A DNA stretch of 64,000 nt, taken from the NCBI GenBank assembly GCA_013822725.1, contig PNKX01000006.1, forward strand, positions 63,549-127,548. The letters are read 5' to 3'. Shown here piece after piece: positions 56,651-64,000 of this stretch. Below the pieces are notes generated by a model. It was not told the DNA's origin. It ran no database searches and saw only the letters and a list, made by a program, of their open reading frames with translations. This stretch comes from Pirellula sp. (GTDB lineage Bacteria > Planctomycetota > Planctomycetia > Pirellulales > Lacipirellulaceae). The position numbers and the translations under genes are program-made. Each line of letters starts with the position of its first letter. Position 1 is the first letter of the stretch.

Positions 56651-59600
56651 ATGGAAGGTTCGATCCGCCCTGACGCGCAGACCGACGTTGTCGCGTGGGG
56701 CGATAGCCCAATGGGGCGACTGATTGCTGGCCAAGATTGGTCGCAATCTCGACTGGGCGATCCCGAGTCGTGGCCGATCAGTTTGAAGACCGTGCTGCGC
56801 ATCGTGCTTGGTTCGCAGCGAGCGCAGGCAATCTGGTGGGGCAGCGATCACGCTCAATTCTTCAATGACCGTTTCCGCGATCAATTCGGCGCGTTGCGAA
56901 GTCTTGAAATCACTGGTCCAGCTGCGGCGAACTGGGCGGACGTGTGGGAGGCGGCGGCCGATCGCATTGCGGCGGCGCTGGCTGGCGACGAAGGGTGGAC
57001 AGCTCCCATCGCGATCGCAGGCGTGGTCGGTAAAGAGGGGCCCGGCGCGCTGACGCTGCTGGCGCTCGCCGGCGACGACGGCACGCCGGCGGGTTTTCTC
57101 TGCGAGTGGACTGCCTTGCCGACGACCGGGAAGTTAGTCGTCGGCGAGCCGGAACTGGAGGAGCGCGAGCTGCGGTACCGGCTCGTCGCCGAGGCGGCGG
57201 GCGACTATATCTGGGATTGGGATCTGAAGACCGACCAAGTGGTGCGCAACGCGGGCGTCGAGACGCTGTTCGGCTATCGACCGGAAGAGATCGGCGACGA
57301 CCTGGTGTGGGGCGTCAGCAAGATCCATCCGAAAGATCGCGACGGCGTCATGAGGCAACTCCGCACGGCCATCGATGGAGATGAGACGTCCTGGTCGCGA
57401 GAATACCGCTTTCGCCGCGCGGACGGAAGCTATGCGGAAGTGGGGACGCGCGGGCACATCGTACGCGACAGCGCTGGCCGGGCCGTGCGGGTGATTGGCG
57501 CTATGCGCGACCTTAGCGAGCAACGCCAGCACGAGCAGGCGCTACGTGATGTCGAGCAGCAATTTCGCGCCGTGACGATGAACGCCCCGGTGGCGATCTT
57601 CATCAAGGATCTGGAAGGGAAGTACACGCTTTGCAATCCTCTGGCTTCGCAGGCGCTCGGCCGACCGCGAGGCGTCGTGGGACTAACCGATTACGACCTG
57701 CTACCGCGCGAGGCGGCCGATTTGCTGCGAGCCCGAGATCAGCAGGTGATCGCAGCGGGTGAAGCCGCGGAATTCGAAGAGATCGTCCCCCTTGCCGGCG
57801 TCGAGCGCCATTTTCTGGCGGCGAAGTTTCCGCTACGCAACGCGGCCGGCGACGTCGTCGGCGTCGGCGGCGTGGCCGTCGACGTCACCGATCGAAAACA
57901 AGCCCAATTAGCGCTGCGTGAGAGCGAGCGTCGATTGTTGCTCGCGACGCAAACGGGTAAAGTCGGCGTCTGGGCGTGGGACATCGAAGCCGATCGAGTA
58001 TCGTGGTCGGAATCGCTGCAGGGAATCCTGGGCGTGACGCCGGCCGATCTGAGCGCAGCGATCGAGAGCTTTGAGTCGTTGGTTCATCCGGACGACCGTG
58101 AACTGGCGAAGCAAGCCTTGGCAAACGCGGTCGATAGCGACAAGCCATTGGAGCTTGAAATTCGCGCCGTTCGCCCCAACGGCGACGTCATTTGGCTCTA
58201 CAGCACCGGATCGGTAATTCGCGAGTCGGGCCGTGCCGTTCGCATGTTGGGGGCGACCCTCGAAGTTACCGACCGCAAGCAAGGCGAAGACGCGCTCCGC
58301 GATAGCGAAGAGCGTTTTCGGACGTTGGCGAGCCATGCGCCAGTCGGAATCTTTCAGACCGACCTCAATGGCGACAATCTGTTCGTCAACGAAGGTTGGT
58401 GCCAGATGGCCGGCATGACGCCGGAGGAGGCGCGCGGCAAGGGATGGGCCAATGCGATTCATCCGGACGATCGCGAACGAGTCACTGCGGGTTGGCAGCA
58501 AGCGCTCGCGGAGAGAACGACTTCGGCAGCGGAGTTTCGCTTTCTGCGACCAGACGGCGTTGTGATCTGGCTGCAAGGGAATGCCGTGCCGCTGCGGGAT
58601 CCCCGAGGAAAAAGCATCGGCTATATCGGGACCGTCGCCGACATCACAGCCCGTAAGCAAGGCGAGGCGGCGCTGCGCAACAGCGAGTTGATGTATCGCG
58701 CCATCGGCGAGTCGATCGACTACGGCATCTGGATTTGTGACGCCGAAGGGCGAAACATTTACAGCAGTGAGTCATTCTTGAATCTTGTCGGGATGACTCA
58801 GGAAGAATGTTCTGATCTTGGCTGGGCCGATTTGCTCCACCCCGATGACGTCGACCAGACGATCGCCGCCTGGAAGCAATGCGTCCAATCGGGCGACGCG
58901 TGGGACGTGGAACACCGATTCCGAGGGGTGGACGGTCGTTGGCATCCCGTCCTGGCCCGTGGCGTGCCGGTGCGAAATGAACAGGGCGTCGTCATTGCTT
59001 GGGTCGGCATCAATCTCGACATCAGCGAACTCAAACGAGTTGAGCACGAACTCCTCCAGAGTGAAGCGCGATTCCGCAACATGGCCGACAATGCGCCAGT
59101 GTTGATCTGGATTCATGGCATCGGCGGTTGCCAGTATGTGAACAAGGAGTATCTACGGTTCGTCGGCGTCGAACTCACGGAATTGGAGGGGATGAAATGG
59201 ACGCGGTTTATTCATGAGGACGACGTTGATTCGTTCGTCGACAGCTACCGGCAGGCTTTTAAGCAGCAGCAAGCGATCGATGCGCAGATTCGCATGCAGC
59301 GGGCGGACGGTGAATTTCGCTGGTTGAGTCTTCACGGTACGCCGCGGTTTCGCGCTGACGGAGTATTTCTCGGCTACGTCGGATGTTCCGTCGACATCAC
59401 TGATATGAAAGAGTCCGAGAACGCTCTCCTGGAAGCCGATCGCAGGAAAGATGACTTTCTGGCGATGCTGGGGCACGAACTGCGCAACCCCTTGGCGGGA
59501 ATCGTTACTGGGGTGCAAGTGTTGGCGATGCTCAACTTGGATGACGAAGCCGCCGAGATGCAGGCCGTGATCGCGCGGCAGGCGTTGCAGATGTCGCGGA

Positions 59601-60541
59601 TCGTCGACGACTTGCTTGACGTCTCGCGCGTCGCGCGCGGAAAGTTACGGTTGCGGCGACAGTTCGTCAACTTGCGGCAATTGCTCCACGATACGGTGGA
59701 CGACTATCGCAAGAGCCGCACGCTTGACCAGTGCAGCCTGGGGATCCAGGTTCCGGATGACGAAGCGTGGGTGTGGGCCGATTCGGCGCGGCTCGCTCAG
59801 GCATTCTCGAATTTGATTCACAACAGCTACAAGTTCAGCGACGGTTCGAATGAGATTACGGTGACGCTGGAGCTAACTGGCGGAACCAATGAGGCGAACG
59901 TGACGATTCGCGATCGAGGAATTGGCATGAGCGCTGAAACCCTGCAGCGCATCTTCGAACCCTTCAATCAGGCTGACGATAGTTTGGAGCGAAGTCGCGG
60001 CGGACTCGGACTGGGCCTGGCGCTGACGAAGGGGCTCGTTGAATTGCACGGGGGAGCGATTCGAGCTCACAGCGACGGGCTCGGCGAAGGCGCCGAATTC
60101 ACGATCACATTGCCTTGCACGAAGCCTCCGCAGGTGGAAAGCAGCGAGCCGGCGGGGGAGGAAATCTCACGGCAGGAAAGAATTCTGATCATCGATGATC
60201 GCCGCGACGCCGTGCTGCCGCTCGACCGGATGCTGAAGATGGAGGGTCACACGGTCGCCACGGCTCAAGACGGCGCCTCGGGGGTGGCCAAGGCGGTCGA
60301 ATTCCAACCGCGCGTCGTGCTCTGCGACATCGGCCTGCCGGGTGAAATGAATGGCTATGCAGTTTGCCGGGCATTGCGTTCACTCCCCGAAACGGCGTCG
60401 GCCTACCTCGTGGCAGTGACCGGGTACAGTCATGATGATGCCAAACGCAAATCGAAAGACGCCGGTTTCGACTATCACGTGACCAAGCCGGTGGGAAAGG
60501 CCATTCTTCGCGAATTGCTGGCGAAGCGGCCGCGACTTTGA
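56651..60541 (+). CDS. Hybrid sensor histidine kinase with six PAS domains
   Basis: A 1296-residue cytoplasmic signalling protein with no clear membrane segment. An N-terminal GAF/PAS-like module (about 15-155) is followed by six PAS/PAC units (about 175-290, 303-415, 425-543, 553-670, 679-795, 805-920). Then come HisKA with H942 (MLGHELRNPLAG), the ATPase domain (N-box IHNSYKFSDG, G-boxes RDRGIGM and RGGLGLGLAL) and a C-terminal receiver with D1226 (VLCDIGLPG). Six PAS units suggest several small-molecule or redox inputs. ATG 56651 is the first ATG; a TTG lies upstream. The next gene is an NtrC-type regulator, which may belong to the same pathway. Confidence 0.95.
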   Translation: MEGSIRPDAQTDVVAWGDSPMGRLIAGQDWSQSRLGDPESWPISLKTVLRIVLGSQRAQAIWWGSDHAQFFNDRFRDQFGALRSLEITGPAAANWADVWEAAADRIAAALAGDEGWTAPIAIAGVVGKEGPGALTLLALAGDDGTPAGFLCEWTALPTTGKLVVGEPELEERELRYRLVAEAAGDYIWDWDLKTDQVVRNAGVETLFGYRPEEIGDDLVWGVSKIHPKDRDGVMRQLRTAIDGDETSWSREYRFRRADGSYAEVGTRGHIVRDSAGRAVRVIGAMRDLSEQRQHEQALRDVEQQFRAVTMNAPVAIFIKDLEGKYTLCNPLASQALGRPRGVVGLTDYDLLPREAADLLRARDQQVIAAGEAAEFEEIVPLAGVERHFLAAKFPLRNAAGDVVGVGGVAVDVTDRKQAQLALRESERRLLLATQTGKVGVWAWDIEADRVSWSESLQGILGVTPADLSAAIESFESLVHPDDRELAKQALANAVDSDKPLELEIRAVRPNGDVIWLYSTGSVIRESGRAVRMLGATLEVTDRKQGEDALRDSEERFRTLASHAPVGIFQTDLNGDNLFVNEGWCQMAGMTPEEARGKGWANAIHPDDRERVTAGWQQALAERTTSAAEFRFLRPDGVVIWLQGNAVPLRDPRGKSIGYIGTVADITARKQGEAALRNSELMYRAIGESIDYGIWICDAEGRNIYSSESFLNLVGMTQEECSDLGWADLLHPDDVDQTIAAWKQCVQSGDAWDVEHRFRGVDGRWHPVLARGVPVRNEQGVVIAWVGINLDISELKRVEHELLQSEARFRNMADNAPVLIWIHGIGGCQYVNKEYLRFVGVELTELEGMKWTRFIHEDDVDSFVDSYRQAFKQQQAIDAQIRMQRADGEFRWLSLHGTPRFRADGVFLGYVGCSVDITDMKESENALLEADRRKDDFLAMLGHELRNPLAGIVTGVQVLAMLNLDDEAAEMQAVIARQALQMSRIVDDLLDVSRVARGKLRLRRQFVNLRQLLHDTVDDYRKSRTLDQCSLGIQVPDDEAWVWADSARLAQAFSNLIHNSYKFSDGSNEITVTLELTGGTNEANVTIRDRGIGMSAETLQRIFEPFNQADDSLERSRGGLGLGLALTKGLVELHGGAIRAHSDGLGEGAEFTITLPCTKPPQVESSEPAGEEISRQERILIIDDRRDAVLPLDRMLKMEGHTVATAQDGASGVAKAVEFQPRVVLCDIGLPGEMNGYAVCRALRSLPETASAYLVAVTGYSHDDAKRKSKDAGFDYHVTKPVGKAILRELLAKRPRL

Positions 60542-60816
60542 ACTCCGGCTCTATTTTCCGGAATCGTACGGCCAGCCTATTCCCTCGCATCGGCGCCTCT
60601 CTAATATTGCCAGATACGGCCCCGCTCGTTGGCAGGCGATGGCCTTGGGGACCTCTGCCAAGCCTCTTTCCTTCGGTAGTCTCGCAAAATTACGCAGGCG
60701 AGATAAAATCGAAAACTTCCGTTTATTGGTTGCCGCAGCCGGTATGCGCGTGCGGAGCCAATCGTCGCAAAATCTGTCACCCTCGGCCTCCTACATGAGG
60801 CGAGAGAAAGCAATAA

Positions 60817-62274
60817 ATGGCGAGTTTGTTGGTAATCGATGACGACCGCACGGTTTTGCTGCTGGTCAAGAAGGCGTTTGCCGACTCCGACTTGGAGATT
60901 CATTGCGCCAGCGACGCTGAAACGGGAATGGCCGCGCTCCGCGAGCACAAGCCCGACGTGCTGTTGCTTGATATTCTGTTGCCGGAAATCTCCGGCATGG
61001 AACTCGCCCGCGAGATTCGCACGATCGACATCCGCCTGCCGGTCATCTTCATCACCGCGACGAACGACAGCGACACGGCGATCGAAGCGATGAAGATGGG
61101 GGCGTACGACTACCTCCTGAAGCCGCTGGACATTCGCCAGGTGCGTGCGCTCGTGGAGCGAGCGCTGGAGACGCGGCGATTGATGAACTCGCCCGTCCGG
61201 TTGCAGGAAGCGGAATCGGATTCCGAGGATAGCGACGTCCTCGTCGGTCGCAGTCCGAAGATGCTGGAAGTTTACAAGCAGATCGGCCGCGTCGCCGCCC
61301 AGGATGTCACGGTCCTCATCCGCGGCGAGAGCGGGTCGGGGAAAGAGCTGATTGCCCGGGCCCTCTATCAGCATAGTCATCGGAACGGCCAATGTTTCAT
61401 GGCGGTGAACTGCGCGGCACTGACCGACACGCTCCTCGAGAGCGAGTTGTTCGGACATGAGAAAGGGGCGTTCACCGGGGCCGACCGTCGCCACATCGGC
61501 CGCTTTGAGCAATGCAACGGCGGCACCATCTTTCTCGACGAAGTCGGCGATATGTCGCCAGCGACGCAGAGCAAGGTATTGCGGTTGTTGCAGGAGCAGA
61601 AATTCGAACGCGTCGGCGGACACGATACGATCTCGGTCGACGTGCGGCTGATCTCGGCGACGAATCGTGATTTGGAGCAGATGATCGAGGAGAACGAGTT
61701 TCGTCTCGATTTGTTCCATCGATTGAACGGCTTTGAGATCCAACTCCCGCCGCTGCGCGAGCGGGCAGGGGACTTGAAGCTGCTGCTCGATCACTTTCTA
61801 AAGCGATTCAACTCGCAACTCAACAAGAACATCACGAGCATCTCGCCTGAGGCGCTCGAGTTGATGGAAAGGTACCCTTGGCCGGGGAACATTCGCGAGA
61901 TGCAGGGCGCCGTGCGGCGGGCGATGCTCATGGCAACTGGTCCGACGATTGTGCCGGAGTTGTTGCCGAAAGACATCCTGGAGTACATGCAGCCTGGTTC
62001 AGCGCCGCGACGTTCCACGAACGGCGCGTCGAGCGAAGAAGGGGGCGCGGTTGATCTGGCGGAGTTCCTCGACGACCGCATCGCTTCTGGGTCGGAGAAC
62101 GTCTACCAAGAGTCGCTCCAGTTCATGGAGCGATATCTGCTAACGCGAGTGCTTCGCGAAACCCAAGGGAATCAATCGAAGGCGGCTTTGCGGCTTGGCA
62201 TCACGCGGGGAAGTCTCCGCAATAAGATGCGCGAACTCGGGATCCAAGTTGGCCAAGTGGTTGAGGGCGATTGA
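60817..62274 (+). CDS. NtrC-family sigma-54-dependent response regulator
   Basis: A 485-residue transcription activator. Receiver domain with D52 in LLLDILLPE; AAA+ domain with Walker A GESGSGKE (170-177), the sigma-54 contact loop GAFTGA (217-222) and Walker B GGTIFLDEVGD; and a C-terminal Fis-type helix-turn-helix (NQSKAALRLGITRGSLRNKM). All catalytic motifs are intact. It should activate sigma-54 promoters when phosphorylated, probably by the hybrid kinase upstream, from which it is separated by 275 bases. The nearest candidate targets are the convergent small membrane-protein genes. I found no convincing -24/-12 site for them. Confidence 0.95.
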   Translation: MASLLVIDDDRTVLLLVKKAFADSDLEIHCASDAETGMAALREHKPDVLLLDILLPEISGMELAREIRTIDIRLPVIFITATNDSDTAIEAMKMGAYDYLLKPLDIRQVRALVERALETRRLMNSPVRLQEAESDSEDSDVLVGRSPKMLEVYKQIGRVAAQDVTVLIRGESGSGKELIARALYQHSHRNGQCFMAVNCAALTDTLLESELFGHEKGAFTGADRRHIGRFEQCNGGTIFLDEVGDMSPATQSKVLRLLQEQKFERVGGHDTISVDVRLISATNRDLEQMIEENEFRLDLFHRLNGFEIQLPPLRERAGDLKLLLDHFLKRFNSQLNKNITSISPEALELMERYPWPGNIREMQGAVRRAMLMATGPTIVPELLPKDILEYMQPGSAPRRSTNGASSEEGGAVDLAEFLDDRIASGSENVYQESLQFMERYLLTRVLRETQGNQSKAALRLGITRGSLRNKMRELGIQVGQVVEGD

Positions 62275-62293
62275 TCGTCTCCATCGGCCGACG

Positions 62294-62500
62294 TCACCAA
62301 GGTTTCAACTTCCAGCCGAGGACGAAACCGATGCCGAACGCCCACATCGCCACAACCTCGGGCCGCTCGCGGGCATAGTCGCGGAAGAACGTGACCGCGG
62401 CGTCGCAGGCGTCGGCGCCTTGCAGAGCAGCGGGGTTTAGGCCTTGGTGAGAGCGCCAGTTAGTTTGCTCGGCGTACTCTTGATATCCGGTAGGTTGCAT
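62294..62500 (-). CDS. Small membrane protein (68 aa)
   Basis: A polar N-terminal half, then one hydrophobic segment near the C-terminus (VVAMWAFGIGFVLGWKLKPW). AGGAGAT precedes ATG 62500 at good spacing. The C-terminal segment with charged end is like that of DUF883/ElaB-type stress proteins. It is last in a minus-strand run of five small membrane proteins and converges on the NtrC-type gene. No specific function known. Confidence 0.7.
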   Translation of the reverse strand: MQPTGYQEYAEQTNWRSHQGLNPAALQGADACDAAVTFFRDYARERPEVVAMWAFGIGFVLGWKLKPW

Positions 62501-62551
62501 CGAAGAGATCTCCTATTCAACCGCAACGACTTGTTGATTGATGATCAATGA

Positions 62552-63001
62552 TCAGTCGACGTTCGCGGCGGGAGAACTTCGCAGCGTCTCCTTGAGCCAG
62601 TGAACGTTCTTACGAAGCTCGGTGCTGAAGCGGTGAAGGATGCGGCGGTCGCGCTTCAATAGCCAGACGCCAGTACCGGCCGAAATTGCTGCAAACCCGA
62701 GGCCGACGCCGGCGGCTGTCATCATCGCTCCCCACAGTGGGAGTTCAGTCTTCGCCGCGAGCAGATAGCCAAGGCTGACCAGTGCTACCGGCGCTGTGGC
62801 CAGCAAAATGATCGCCGCCGCAACCAGCGCGGCCAACGGTCGGATGAAACTCTGCACCCATTCGCGGACGTCGAGTTGCAGGAGCTCCGCCTGCAGTTCC
62901 ATCAGCGTGATGACGTCGCTGCTAAGTTGCCGCACGCTGCGACCCATCGAACGGGCCGGCGCAGACGCGTTATTCGCCGAAGTTCGATTGGCACTACTCA
63001 T
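62552..63001 (-). CDS. Holin-superfamily-III-like membrane protein
   Basis: A 149-residue protein with an N-terminal helical part (SVRQLSSDVITLMELQAELL), two hydrophobic segments (about residues 55-105) and a basic C-terminal helix. This matches the actinobacterial 'holin-X' type family, which in most bacteria is an envelope stress protein and not a phage holin. ATG 63001 overlaps the stop of the preceding gene as ATGA, so translation is probably coupled. No phage genes are nearby. Confidence 0.78.
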   Translation of the reverse strand: MSSANRTSANNASAPARSMGRSVRQLSSDVITLMELQAELLQLDVREWVQSFIRPLAALVAAAIILLATAPVALVSLGYLLAAKTELPLWGAMMTAAGVGLGFAAISAGTGVWLLKRDRRILHRFSTELRKNVHWLKETLRSSPAANVD

Positions 63002-63210
63002 CGCTTCACCCATTTGCCAATGAGTAGGCCAACGGCGAAGGCGGCGCCAATGGCGATAGCCGGATGCGACGCCAAGGAGCGCGTTGCGCGTTGGGCTACG
63101 CCGTCGCCGCGATCAAAGTTCTCGACCGCCTCATCGACGGCAGCCGTTACCGATCGAACGTCGGCTGCGGTCTGTTCGATCTTGAAGTGATTGTGGAGTC
63201 GGTTGTGCAT
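62998..63210 (-). CDS. Small DUF883-like membrane protein (70 aa)
   Basis: A polar helical N-terminal part (about 1-48) and a C-terminal membrane helix HPAIAIGAAFAVGLLIGKWV followed by KR, the typical shape of DUF883/ElaB proteins. It starts five bases after the preceding gene's stop and overlaps the next gene. ElaB-type proteins are linked to stationary phase and stress in enterobacteria; the role here is inferred only from shape and context. Confidence 0.75.
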   Translation of the reverse strand: MHNRLHNHFKIEQTAADVRSVTAAVDEAVENFDRGDGVAQRATRSLASHPAIAIGAAFAVGLLIGKWVKR

Positions 63211-63214
63211 GGCG

Positions 63215-63691
63215 TCACCTCGGGATGTTGAACTCCTCGAAGGTTTGTTCTACGCCCTCTTCGGTAGGTTCGGTTGCTGACGCCGCCTTGGCGCCACCGA
63301 ACAGCGAAGTCCAATCGCCGCCCGACGCCATCCGAGTCTGCGCGAAGTTGAGCGCGGTCCGAATGAGAAACGGCGTGGCGATCCCGGCGACGGTTTTCAG
63401 GAGGCCGCTCGGCGGCCCTTCAACGGTCACGCCGCGAACATGATGCTTTTTGAGGAGCTCGATAAGCTCCTTCGCATCGTCGCCTCCTGGAACCTGCGGC
63501 GCTTTCTTACGCGGAATCAGCATAAAGCCCAATCCCGCTGCGGCTCCCGCTAGTAGGTAGGGGTGATTCTTGACGTAGTAACGCCAATCGGACAACGTCT
63601 TCGCCGATTGGACGATCGTCTCCACCTCTTCGCCGGCAGTGCGGCGAACGGCTTCCATACGTCGGCAGATATCGTCGGCTGAACTATCCAT
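63215..63691 (-). CDS. Membrane-associated stress-type protein (158 aa)
   Basis: An N-terminal helical part with DDICRRMEAVRRTAGEEVET, then the short hydrophobic hinge NHPYLLAGAAAGLGFMLIPR, which is like DUF883/DUF3618-type membrane anchors, and a second hydrophobic segment near GLLKTVAGIATPFLIRTALN. The C-terminus is acidic. It lies just upstream of the 70-aa gene with a four-base gap. Family identity is approximate. Confidence 0.75.
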   Translation of the reverse strand: MDSSADDICRRMEAVRRTAGEEVETIVQSAKTLSDWRYYVKNHPYLLAGAAAGLGFMLIPRKKAPQVPGGDDAKELIELLKKHHVRGVTVEGPPSGLLKTVAGIATPFLIRTALNFAQTRMASGGDWTSLFGGAKAASATEPTEEGVEQTFEEFNIPR

Positions 63692-63788
63692 GATTGACTG
63701 AAGTGCGTCTTGCAGGTGTAGGACGACGACCGCCGCGATCGCGCGGCCTCAGAGCGTGTCCGAGACCGCGCGCCAACTTAACCGCTGG

Positions 63789-63962
63789 TTAAACCGGCGG
63801 CCGTCCACGTAGGGCGCTCACCACGGCGCTGATCAAGAATAGCACAATAAACACGAAGAATAGGATTTGCGCAAAACCGACGAAACTGCCGGCAAGACCG
63901 CCAAATCCGAGCAAAGCGGCCACCAGGGCCAGGATCAACATGGTTACGGCAAGGGATAACAT
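63789..63962 (-). CDS. DUF1328/YtjA-family small membrane protein
   Basis: A 57-residue protein read by reverse translation: MLSLAVTMLILALVAALLGF at the start and FFVFIVLFLISAVVSALRG near the end, two membrane helices separated by GGLAGSFVGFAQ. This is the DUF1328 pattern. GGAG lies seven bases before the ATG. Members are often stress-induced and found beside DUF883-type genes, as here. It is the most upstream gene of this minus-strand set visible in the window. Confidence 0.88.
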   Translation of the reverse strand: MLSLAVTMLILALVAALLGFGGLAGSFVGFAQILFFVFIVLFLISAVVSALRGRPPV

Positions 63963-64000
63963 CACTCTACTCCTTCTATCAAATTCAGGGCCACAGGTTA

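Noticed and set aside
62552-63001. Phage holin as sign of a prophage
   Set aside because: No other phage gene nearby; the family is common in chromosomal stress clusters and the neighbours are DUF883-like and DUF1328 genes.

Overview
The window looks like chromosomal DNA of a planctomycete, most likely a Pirellulales relative. This is inferred from family content: PSCyt1/DUF1549/DUF1553 proteins with DUF1501 partners, DUF1559 proteins with prepilin-like N-termini, Tat-exported Gfo/Idh/MocA oxidoreductases, secreted sulfatases, and many PEP-CTERM proteins with dockerin-like repeats. The DNA is GC-rich. I see no rRNA, tRNA, CRISPR array, transposase or phage module.

Layout. (1) 1-509: 5' part of a lipoprotein gene cut by the window edge. 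(2) 1015-12970, minus strand: an inorganic-carbon cluster transcribed dabA > dabB (NuoL-like) > a second NuoM-like membrane subunit > SulP-STAS transporter with a PII/SbtB-like tail > small secreted protein > beta-carbonic anhydrase > second SulP transporter. The first three genes overlap by ATGA. (3) 13291-21477, plus: OmpR-type regulator, a single ORF joining a histidine kinase to a sulfatase, a DUF1549/DUF1553 cytochrome-type protein and a DUF1501 protein. (4) 21825-36450: surface and polysaccharide region with five PEP-CTERM proteins, three pectate-lyase-like proteins, a DUF1559/lipoprotein pair and a TIM-barrel aldolase-like protein. (5) 37056-50296: redoxin-cytochrome-copper monooxygenase-like fusion, Gfo/Idh/MocA protein, DUF1501 plus DUF1549/1553 pair, beta-helix/diheme cytochrome lipoprotein, DUF962 membrane protein, aldehyde dehydrogenase. 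(6) 50867-55074: second DUF1559/lipoprotein pair, then a sulfatase and Gfo/Idh/MocA pair. (7) 55647-63962: signalling and envelope-stress region with a 55-aa protein, a YflT-like stress protein, a six-PAS hybrid kinase, an NtrC-type sigma-54 activator and a minus-strand run of five small membrane proteins.

How the genes may work together. Region 2 should import bicarbonate (SulP) and hydrate CO2 in an energy-coupled way (DabA with ion-translocating membrane partners), with carbonic anhydrase interconverting the two. No RuBisCO is visible, so the role may be anaplerotic carbon supply or pH balance. Regions 3-6 fit degradation of sulfated or pectin-like polysaccharides and oxidation of the sugars.

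The strongest non-gene signal is a family of long inverted repeats in many intergenic gaps. Several are nested: one palindrome sits inside the loop of another. There are also short GC-rich hairpins repeated after stop codons, a 339-bp element bounded by perfect 30-bp inverted repeats, and a possible structured RNA near 36.6 kb. Translating through the repeats makes false N-terminal extensions, so several starts here were moved downstream.
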